Below are positions 54,801 to 62,432 of a stretch of DNA of 64,000 nt, in pieces. The translations under genes and the position numbers were made by a program. Each line of letters opens with the position of its first letter. The stretch's first letter is position 1. Source of the stretch: Chitinophagales bacterium (GTDB lineage: Bacteria; Bacteroidota; Bacteroidia; Chitinophagales; Saprospiraceae). The stretch is taken from positions 62,001-126,000 of the forward strand of contig JAAFJY010000007.1 of the NCBI GenBank assembly GCA_013299105.1, given 5' to 3'. The notes under the pieces were generated by a model. The model was not told the DNA's origin. It worked only from the letters and a program-made list of their open reading frames with translations, and ran no database searches.

Positions 54801-56793
54801 TGAGTTTACCCAAGTCCAAGCGGTTGATCGACGAGCGGAAGCGGTACTCTGGAACATCTCCCGAAAAGTCAACTTTACCACTGAAATCCAATTCGACATT
54901 GGGATCTGAAAATACCAGCTCTCCGTCAAATTTGCGCGACTTGAGCTGGCCTTTCATTTTTACATTTTGGTAAATGTAGTTTTTGAACTGAAAAGAAATC
55001 AGATCGGCTCCCAGGTCTACGCTGGCGTCTTTGCCTGCCAGGCCTTTGCCGTTTTGGATATTTGAAGTCAGTGAAATTTTGCCCAAGTTGGAATTGTCAG
55101 TCCATTTGCCCAAGTCAAAATCATTGAGGGTGATCGTACCTCGGTATTGCGAACGCTCAAGGTCATCAGTGTCTTCAAGGGTCAGGTTAAGGTCAGCATT
55201 GCCGATGCTGCTGCGCAAGTTGCCAATTACGGTAAAATTGTTGAAGAACCCTGTGAATGTGCCTGCATAGTCCAGGTTCCCTAATTTATTGTAATTGTTA
55301 GGTAAGTTAAAGTTGGGCAATAGGTCGCGCAAAGTTTGGATTCGAGTATGCAGGCGATCCATTTTCAGCATCAACAACTCGTTGTCTTTTTCAGCCAAAC
55401 CCCTGGAAGAAAATTTGCCCTTGAGATAGGTTCCATCAGGCAAAAAAATACTCAAGTCATTGGCATTCAAATCATTGATCGCACCAAAGAAATGCCCGGT
55501 CAGGCGCAAAGTGGTTTGCTTGTTTTTGCGAAAGAAAGGGTTGGTCGTCAAGTCCGACGCAAAGGCCATGATGTCGCGCATGGCCACCCTGGAGGCGAGG
55601 AACTTGGCATCCAATTTGACTTTGTTGGGGAAATCGCCCCAATCGTCGTAACTTTTGTATTTGAACCGCAAAGTATCGCCGATCTGTGAGTATGGCGTGA
55701 CCAGTGCAGCACCATTGAGCGCCACTTGGGTGCTGCTAACGATGGCCTCTTGAGCAGAAAGGTTCTCAAGTTTAAAACCCGAACTTTCGTCCAAAGATAT
55801 TCGATTCACCCGACCTCGAAATTCGTCCTTATTTACGCTAAAATCCCTGATTTTGATGTTGATGTTGCGCACATCAAGGTGTTCAAAATCGACGGTATCC
55901 CGAGGAATGGTAAGCTTTGGAGCCCGCCGGTAATTGTGCAATTGAAACGCGCTGCCTTCTAGGCTGATTTCGCGCACTTTGATTTTCCAGGTGCTGGTAT
56001 CGAGGCGGTTGGAGTCGATTTGTGGCACTTGCTCGTCCATTTCTGAAAGCGACTGTTCTTCTTCATAACCAGGTCCATAGGGCAATTCGTCGATAAAAAA
56101 ACGCAGCTCACGAATGCGCAAGTAACGCGCATTGAGTTCCTTGTTTGGCAAGTCCATGTCTTGCATGCGCAAGCGAGAACGACCCACGTAAATATGCATC
56201 CTTTGGCCGCGGTGCAAATCGTCTTTGAGAAACGAAACCTCGTCCAAGTTAAGGTTTCGCAAGGCCAAACGAAAAGGTTTTTTCTGCTTTTTGGGCTTGG
56301 GCTCATCATCAGGCGGAAACAGGCGATCCAGCAAGAGCTCAAGGTTGCTGAGCTGTGCCTCAGGGGCTTTGCGAATGAAAACCCTGGCTTTTTGTAAGTT
56401 CAAATCGTCAAAAACCAAACCTTTGCGGATGATGGTGATGGGACTGAGGTCCAATTTGGCCACCAAGCGATGGGCAAAAATCAGGGTATCCCGATTGTCG
56501 TCTTCGATGTAGACGTCTTTGAGGATGATGTCATTGAAAAAACCCAGGCGAAAATGGCCCACCTCAACTTTGGTTTGGGTGGTTTTGGACAGGGCTGTTG
56601 TGGTCTGCTCAATGAGCCAATCCTGCACCACAGGCACTTGAATGATCAGGAACAAACAAGTGATGACCAGTGCCAAAGTTGCCAACACAACCCTACTTAT
56701 CGCCCGTACACGACGATAAAACAGCCACGCATACCAACTGAATTTGCGCGTGACTGGCTTGTGTTCTGACTTTTGGTGCTCCTTTTGATCCAT
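51835..56793 (-). CDS. TamB-like translocation/assembly module protein
   Basis: The protein has 1652 residues. A basic N-terminus is followed by one membrane helix (ISRVVLATLALVITCLFLII, about residues 33-52) and then by almost continuous beta structure, as expected for an AsmA/TamB-type periplasmic bridge. The C-terminal DUF490 domain is recognised by KMWLNKGGLTVDFLKTTYTF, DTSGGILRDKDGREAMLDGG, GGAFTMFGDITIDDGGYLFT and the closing RNLKLRFFHK. In proteobacteria TamB works with TamA in outer-membrane protein insertion or lipid transport; the Bacteroidota protein is longer, and no tamA-like gene is adjacent. A TATATTTG box lies 93 bases upstream. Confidence 0.92.
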   Translation of the reverse strand: MDQKEHQKSEHKPVTRKFSWYAWLFYRRVRAISRVVLATLALVITCLFLIIQVPVVQDWLIEQTTTALSKTTQTKVEVGHFRLGFFNDIILKDVYIEDDNRDTLIFAHRLVAKLDLSPITIIRKGLVFDDLNLQKARVFIRKAPEAQLSNLELLLDRLFPPDDEPKPKKQKKPFRLALRNLNLDEVSFLKDDLHRGQRMHIYVGRSRLRMQDMDLPNKELNARYLRIRELRFFIDELPYGPGYEEEQSLSEMDEQVPQIDSNRLDTSTWKIKVREISLEGSAFQLHNYRRAPKLTIPRDTVDFEHLDVRNINIKIRDFSVNKDEFRGRVNRISLDESSGFKLENLSAQEAIVSSTQVALNGAALVTPYSQIGDTLRFKYKSYDDWGDFPNKVKLDAKFLASRVAMRDIMAFASDLTTNPFFRKNKQTTLRLTGHFFGAINDLNANDLSIFLPDGTYLKGKFSSRGLAEKDNELLMLKMDRLHTRIQTLRDLLPNFNLPNNYNKLGNLDYAGTFTGFFNNFTVIGNLRSSIGNADLNLTLEDTDDLERSQYRGTITLNDFDLGKWTDNSNLGKISLTSNIQNGKGLAGKDASVDLGADLISFQFKNYIYQNVKMKGQLKSRKFDGELVFSDPNVELDFSGKVDFSGDVPEYRFRSSINRLDLGKLNLSKQDITLAGDVELDLKARNLADLVGSARFLDFYLHKDDQTYHFEEVDINSQLDTFGNRRMKVASELVDADLYGKFDIEKVPAALQNFVAVNYPDFARRLRIKSVDSLSLTQQFSYNIHVKNSGGLHELLSDDMGPFEDLTLSGDFDNLRRDFKTTITTPSFRFGSLDFGTVNITSDISNGVGFINIGALSTVINGKTKLLPIGLSLLLQKDTIQFYLGYDEKQAASMAKVNLEGKFFIRDTSTMLMQLSRTNVSILGSTWSVNDKNSIVFGRDYIDIQDFVLLRDDKAISLERLGRKGMQLNMNNMDLVLLNEYLNFDPIKFGGNCEVKVRVEDLLKLNTIGAEITSDTFLMNGDDWGALLVNISLEDLKHPIHVYTSITKDTAQLIAEGSYNLQTFGESKEQSAGYFDLNLNIQSFPLNIAEYFIGDVLKNIYGYVEADVQFYGTAKAPNIGGKMWLNKGGLTVDFLKTTYTFGKVPVEIDNYLFDTSGGILRDKDGREAMLDGGIRHYFLKNFGFNADLITRGNFLALDTKKGDNTQFYGQALGNGQVSFDGSFKRPDISVTAEVGPGTKIILPVSNQRQANELDFVKFSNNGQQEDKVKTPEAELKGVGIDMDITVLRGAEMQVVFNEKSGDIIKGTGRGNLQISVPRGGAFTMFGDITIDDGGYLFTFYNVINKDFRVKPGGTISWTGNPYAAQIDLEAEYRDLNTSVYGLISEYLTGATDDIKALASTSTNVDLLMKLQGELLKPDIKFDIVIPNLRGELQTYTEAKLRALKQDQNELNKQVFGLIVAGQFIASDINVQQGVDFFYNTVSELISNQLSVLVTELFSDLIGEGDVFSDLDFDIGYNQNLSQSINRGQELNFNIKPSFLNDRLTVQMGGNVRSMVNFNNGAVTNSAGTFVGTDFIIEYAITKDRNLKLRFFHKIEPDFGGRRNQIGVGLSFRKEYDSFSEFLRGAKSDLRKTAREEKKTKEKASLDSLRTMNR

Positions 56794-56885
56794 GTTTTCA
56801 CTCAGCCGGGGGTTTATTCTCCCTTTACGATACTACAAGGATGCGCAAAAGGCCAAGAATAAACGCGTAAGGTTACATTTTAACG

Positions 56886-56893
56886 CAAATATA
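56886..56893 (-). promoter_or_regulatory. Candidate -7 box TATATTTG of the TamB-like gene
   Basis: On the minus strand it is a perfect TAnnTTTG, 93 bases before the ATG at 56793. The -33 element is not clear. Confidence 0.45.
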
Positions 56894-56941
56894 ACGATTT
56901 CGACCTGCTTTTGCTGGTAAAAGTTGTGGCTTCTTTAACTT

Positions 56942-57107
56942 AGAAACTGTTTTAAAACACCCTACGGGCCATAAAACGCCATCTTTTGGTGTCATACTGC
57001 ACCAATTTTTGAGGCAATAGCCCCGGCTATTGCCTCAAAAATTGCCTTCGTCTGCCCCTCAAAATCTGACATTTTCTGTCATCCCCAGAGGTTTTAAAAC
57101 GGTTTCT
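56942..57107. mobile_element. MITE-like element, 166 bases
   Basis: The ends are inverted repeats, AGAAACTGTTTTAAAAC (56942-56958) and its complement (57091-57107), with one mismatch in 17. The centre is a perfect 20-pair palindrome (57003-57044) built on CAATTTTTGAGGCAATAGCC. There is no coding capacity. The right end overlaps the first base of the YheT stop codon. No clear target duplication could be defined. Confidence 0.65.
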
Positions 57108-58069
57108 TACGATTCCGCAATGAACCTAAAAGCCTGCTCCTCTGACCAATAAATGTTGTGACGCCCTGGGGTGTAAAAACCACAATGACCACCAAAACGA
57201 GGGCTCATGAGGTGAAACAAGTTTGATTTTTTGGCCAATTCAGTTGGGTAGCATTCGTCGCTGAGAAAAGTATCATCCTGGGCATTGACCATCAAGGCCG
57301 GGATCTTGATTTGGTGCAAAACGTCCCGGCTACCAGCCCTGGTCCAATAATCCACGGCCCCCTGGTAACCATGCACTGGTGCGGTGAATACTTCATCAAA
57401 CTCGTCAAAATTGCGCGGCCTTTCGATGTGAAGCTGGTACGCATCGGGAAAGCGCCGGGCCTTGTCGTGCATTTTTTCGTTGAGGGTTTTCAAAAAACGC
57501 TTGAGGTAAACCCGGTTTTTGAGCTGGTTAAAATTGGCGCTGGCCGTGAGTAGGTGGCAAGGCACCGAAAAAACAGCGGCCTTGTGGATCAACTTGGACA
57601 ACGAATCCCCTTTTTCGCCCAAATAACGCATGGTCACATTTCCACCCAGGCTGAAGCCCAACAGGGCAACGCGGCGGTAGCGATCCAGGTTTTCAACGTG
57701 GGTGATTACCGTTTGCAAATCATCGGTAGCTCCCATGTGGTAGGCCCGCAACTGTTGATTGGGCTCTCCGCTGCAACCGCGCATGTTAAGCGCCAGTACA
57801 TCCCAGACCCCCAGCTTGAAGCGGCGCACCAGGCCCCGCATGTAAGCCCGGTCGGCATTGCCCTCCAAGCCATGTAGTGCAATCAACAAAGTATCCGAAC
57901 CTACCAAAGACCAGTCCAGGTCCAAAAAATCCCCATCGGGAGTGTAGATGCGCTCACGTTCGTAATGGACATCAGGCACCTTCCGAAACAAGGCCGGATA
58001 AATCGTATTGACATGGGCATTCCGAAACGGAAAAGGCGGTACGTAATGCGAAGCCGCTAAAATGGGCAT
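57107..58069 (-). CDS. YheT family alpha/beta hydrolase
   Basis: The protein has 320 residues and no signal peptide. PFPFRNAHVNTIYPALFRK is the typical YheT start. LIALHGLEGNADRAYMRGL gives the oxyanion loop, NMRGCSGEPNQQLRAYHMG follows, and the nucleophile is the Ser of LLGFSLGGNVTMRYLG. NAQDDTFL supplies the acid and GGHCGFY the His. Members are esterases of unknown natural substrate. The gene ends exactly at the MITE-like element, and the TamB-like gene follows 313 bases later. Confidence 0.93.
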   Translation of the reverse strand: MPILAASHYVPPFPFRNAHVNTIYPALFRKVPDVHYERERIYTPDGDFLDLDWSLVGSDTLLIALHGLEGNADRAYMRGLVRRFKLGVWDVLALNMRGCSGEPNQQLRAYHMGATDDLQTVITHVENLDRYRRVALLGFSLGGNVTMRYLGEKGDSLSKLIHKAAVFSVPCHLLTASANFNQLKNRVYLKRFLKTLNEKMHDKARRFPDAYQLHIERPRNFDEFDEVFTAPVHGYQGAVDYWTRAGSRDVLHQIKIPALMVNAQDDTFLSDECYPTELAKKSNLFHLMSPRFGGHCGFYTPGRHNIYWSEEQAFRFIAES

Positions 58070-58372
58070 GGCGAAATTGATTTTTTGAGGGGCGAAGGTA
58101 GGGAAGTTCTTTTGATTCGGTTTGCTTTTGGGGTATGACCTTTTAGTTTGGTTGTTTTTTGACCCGCGATAGAAGACAATTGATTTGAGGCTTGCTGAAA
58201 AGATTTATCAGGTGAGTTGAATAAGGGCAATGTTGGGTTTATTATTTTTTAAAACATACGATAGACGACATACAAAATACGACATATGATTTTGGGGCCC
58301 GCTGGGGAGATTTGTCGAATGAGGAGAGTTTTGACTTACGAATTAGGTTTTGAAGGTTGATTTGCTATTGTG

Positions 58373-58485
58373 ACGTTGACTTTTAATGTCAACGTATTTT
58401 AGGCATAAACGCCATTCTTGGTCAACATCACGCAAGTATTTCTGTAATTTTGTAATTCTGAAAATTCCGGTTTAGACAAAAAAAA
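58373..58485 (-). repeat. Family A dispersed repeat, partial copy 4, with adjacent hairpin
   Basis: On the minus strand 58485-58420 reads TTTTGTCTAAACCGGAATTT, AGAATTACAAAATTACAG and ACTTGCGTGATGTTGACC. Beside it, ACGTTGAC/GTCAACGT (58373-58395) forms a hairpin from the same core word. The GC-rich hairpin end is missing. Otherwise 58070-58523 shows no gene. Confidence 0.65.
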
Positions 58486-58523
58486 CTTCGTCAAAGGATT
58501 CTAGGCCAATGCAGCCCCCTAAC

Positions 58524-59543
58524 TCACACCACTTCTGCCCAAACCACCGCGCCGGTATGGTCCAAATAAGCCCAACGAGTGTGGGTACTTACGCGGGCCA
58601 GGCCGTTTTCAAAGGGCCATGCTTGGGCAAATTTAGGCTCGATTACCCAGTCCCCTTTCACATTGATGAAACCCCAAGAGCCATTGACCTGAACGGGGGC
58701 CAAATCCTCGGCAAAAATACCTGCATTTTGGTATTGAAAAGGGATAGCCGTGCTGTTGTCAGGGCGAATAAATCCATAGGTACCGTCTACTTTCACGGGG
58801 GCCAGGCCCTCGTGAAAAGTCCCCGCTGATTGGTACTGCGGCGCGATGGCGATCTGGCCCTCAAGGTTGACGTAGCCAAAAAGTTCGTCGCGGTGTGCCA
58901 AAGCAAAGCCGCCGTGAAAATCGCCGTTGGAAAAACCTTCTTTGTAAGTAAACTGTGGTTGCAATAAAACTTCAGCCTGGCGGTTGATCAGGCCCCATTG
59001 GCGGTTGCGCAGCACCACAGCCAGGTCTTTTTGAAAAGGCAGGCACTTGTCGAAGGGCAATTCGAGCACGATTTTGCCCTGCTTGTCGACAAAACCCGCC
59101 CCCTTGAGCCAGGCCACCGGGGCCCATCCTTGCTGAAAAGGCCCTGCCCATTCAAATTGGGGCTTGATGACCCAATGGCCCTCCTGGTTGATGAAGCCAT
59201 AAAGGCCATTGTTGGCTGCTGCGGCCAAACCCTCGTTAAAGTCGCCTGCTTGGTCGAATTGTACGTCAATGGCCAGGTTGCCACGGGTGTCGATGTAGCC
59301 CCAACGCAGCACCAGTTGGGCCCGGGCCAGGCCCTCGCAGAAATGGCCTACGTGGTTGAAGGTATGCTTGAGCAAAAGCCGCCCCAAGGCATCCATCGGC
59401 ACCAATTTGTCGTTGAACCGGATGCGGGAAAAACCTGCATAAAAATCTTCTGCTTCGTAGTACTGGGGTTCAATCACGGTTTCGCCCTGGCGATTGATGA
59501 AGCCAAATTTGCCTTTTTCGCGGATTTTATAGAGTGGTGTCAT
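58524..59543 (-). CDS. WG repeat-containing protein
   Basis: The protein has 339 residues from the start at 59543 (MTPLYKIREKGKFGFINRQG). The ORF to 59741 runs through a heptad repeat and is rejected. About ten WG repeats are present, each about 33 residues, with the pattern (F/W)GFIN-x-x-G-x-x-(V/A)I-x-P-x-(F/Y) and GLA-x-V, for example WGYIDTRGNLAI, YGFINQEGHWVIKPQFE and WGFINVKGDWVIEPKFAQ. There is no signal peptide. WG (KWG) repeats form extended beta structures thought to bind partners; a molecular role is not known. It stands alone on the minus strand. Confidence 0.92.
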   Translation of the reverse strand: MTPLYKIREKGKFGFINRQGETVIEPQYYEAEDFYAGFSRIRFNDKLVPMDALGRLLLKHTFNHVGHFCEGLARAQLVLRWGYIDTRGNLAIDVQFDQAGDFNEGLAAAANNGLYGFINQEGHWVIKPQFEWAGPFQQGWAPVAWLKGAGFVDKQGKIVLELPFDKCLPFQKDLAVVLRNRQWGLINRQAEVLLQPQFTYKEGFSNGDFHGGFALAHRDELFGYVNLEGQIAIAPQYQSAGTFHEGLAPVKVDGTYGFIRPDNSTAIPFQYQNAGIFAEDLAPVQVNGSWGFINVKGDWVIEPKFAQAWPFENGLARVSTHTRWAYLDHTGAVVWAEVV

Positions 59544-59550
59544 GCTTTTT

Positions 59551-59602
59551 TGTTGAGGGGTTGAGTAGAAGTTGAAAGGTTGAAGCGTTGAAATGTTGAA
59601 AA
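59551..59602 (-). repeat. TTTCAAC-type heptad repeat before the WG-repeat gene
   Basis: In gene direction the array reads CTCTTTTCAACATTTCAACG, CTTCAACCTTTCAACTTC and TACTCAACCCCTCAACA, ending seven bases before the ATG. It is the longest array of its class in the window. Confidence 0.75.
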
Positions 59603-59730
59603 GAGTATGCAACTGGGTAGGGTTTCCCGAGGGGCAAGTGTAGATTTGGCACCATTTTTTTGCCTTCAAAGGGTAACTTATTTTCAAAAGGACAAACCAG
59701 GCATCACGAGTCAAGTCTTTAGGTTTGTCA

Positions 59731-59768
59731 CCTCTTCTCAACTTCTAAACCTCTCAACTCCTTCAACG
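59731..59768 (+). repeat. TTTCAAC-type heptad repeat, degenerate
   Basis: The array reads CCTCTTCTCAACTTCTAAAC then CTCTCAACTCCTTCAACG, 117 bases before the start of the small gene at 59885 and upstream of its -7 box. Confidence 0.55.
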
Positions 59769-59840
59769 CCGAAAGTAGCAGTAGGAAACGAGTTGAACAA
59801 ATATTTTATCGATCAAAGCGAAAAGTTGGCAGCGAATGCG

Positions 59841-59848
59841 TATTTTTG
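59841..59848 (+). promoter_or_regulatory. Candidate -7 box TATTTTTG
   Basis: This is a perfect TAnnTTTG, 36 bases before the ATG at 59885. It favours that start over the ATG at 59846, which would overlap the box. Confidence 0.5.
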
Positions 59849-59884
59849 TTGGCAGAAAACCTTTTTTACAAAAATATTTTTAAA

Positions 59885-60253
59885 ATGCCCCTTCGGGAAA
59901 ACTTTCCAGCAGCAGGCGAAGACTACTTGGGCGGCGAGAGCAATGGCTACGAGTATTGCACCGTCTTTTCGGGTGCTCGCCTGGAGCAGAGCTACGAAAT
60001 GGTGCGCCAATTCCTGAAAGAAGAAGGCTATGGCGACTTGCCAATTCCCAAGGATGCTGCTGAGTTGGCCCATTTTCGGCTGGCTACCCGCAACAAACAA
60101 ATACTCTTGTTTGAGGACAATGGCTACGTACACAACCCAGTCAAAATCCTTTTTGACGAGGACCGCCGTAAGAAGGCGACTTTGATTTTGTGCATATACA
60201 ACGAAAAGGACCCGCAACATTTGTTGAAGTTTCACCGGAAGGTGGGTGGATAG
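59885..60253 (+). CDS. Hypothetical protein, 122 residues
   Basis: The start is set at 59885 (MPLRENFPAAGEDYLGGESN), because the longer form from 59846 would begin inside the -7 box. It is a soluble protein with mixed helix and strand pattern: EYCTVFSGARLEQSYEMVRQ, ILLFEDNGYVHNPVKILFDE and TLILCIYNEKDPQHLLKFHR. No family is recognised. Sensible amino-acid use over the whole frame and the promoter box support a real gene. Family B and D repeats follow it. Confidence 0.65.
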   Translation: MPLRENFPAAGEDYLGGESNGYEYCTVFSGARLEQSYEMVRQFLKEEGYGDLPIPKDAAELAHFRLATRNKQILLFEDNGYVHNPVKILFDEDRRKKATLILCIYNEKDPQHLLKFHRKVGG

Positions 60254-60281
60254 TGGCCACGGAGTCTCCACGGATAGTTTT

Positions 60282-60353
60282 TTGCTTGCTGCGCAAGCTG
60301 GTTTTTAGCACACGGATTACACTGATTATACGGATTTTCACAGATCTGCCTAC
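60282..60353 (+). repeat. Family B dispersed repeat, copy 5
   Basis: The hairpin CTTGCTGCGCAAG is followed by TTTTTAGCACACGGATTACA, CTGATTATACGGATTT and TCACAGATCTGC. The ACGTTGACC end is absent. Confidence 0.7.
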
Positions 60354-60390
60354 TTGATTTTTACCATCAAGCCTCTGGATGCAAGCCTTT

Positions 60391-60466
60391 GGATCGATTT
60401 TAGATGGGAATTTAGGGGTAGTCACTGCCTCCGGACTCAAGTCCAGGGTTACAAGAATTTAGATGT
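60391..60466 (-). repeat. Family D dispersed repeat, copy 2 (inverted)
   Basis: The complement aligns base for base in length with 41571-41646, including TTGTAACCCTGGACTT and CCCATCTAAAATC. The stretch 60467-60611 up to the glpK stop holds only a weak heptad-like run (GAGTTATGGGTTTTGGGTTG read along the gene). Confidence 0.75.
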
Positions 60467-60611
60467 GGATACCGTTCCATCTTCAGAAATTACCGCAGTA
60501 AATTCTTTAGCCCCCATGTAGAGAACCCAATCCGTGATCCGCAATCCCCCGAACCACAAAAAGTCTCCCCAACGGCCCTCCACTCATCACCTACAACCCA
60601 AAACCCATAAC

Positions 60612-62129
<1,518 letters not shown>

Positions 62130-62276
62130 CTATGGTGAAATTGCATCCGGTTTTCAGCTGCAAAACCCTGATTGGCACTCAAAAAACAACTTTTCAGCCC
62201 TTCTTCTTGGCATTGTGTTAAACCAAATGGACTTTTGAGGCATTATTGAAGCGTCGGAATCAGTTCTTGTTGTTAG

Positions 62277-62302
62277 AGTAAAAGCTTATTCAAGCTTTTA
62301 CT
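62277..62302. other. Perfect hairpin between glpK and bshC
   Basis: AGTAAAAGCTT / AAGCTTTTACT with loop ATTC forms an 11-pair stem in the 327-base region between the divergent genes. It could be an operator. It has a short T-tract only after the plus-strand side. The rest of 62106-62432 shows no gene and no clear TAnnTTTG box. Confidence 0.5.
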
Positions 62303-62432
62303 TGCAAGGATGCGATGGGGGTAAAAATAAATGAATATTTAGCCAAACCTAGCATCTATCAAAAAAATATTAACACGGACTGGTTTTGGCCTCATCCATT
62401 CGGGTCAACCCGTAAATTAGTTTTTCGCCTTC

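Noticed and set aside
57003-57044. Rho-independent terminator for the YheT gene
   Set aside because: The stem is perfect but no T-run follows on either strand, and the stem is the centre of a larger element with inverted ends.
58373-58395. Separate regulatory hairpin in front of the YheT/WG region
   Set aside because: Its arms are the ACGTTGAC word of the Family A/B repeats, so it is more simply part of that repeat.
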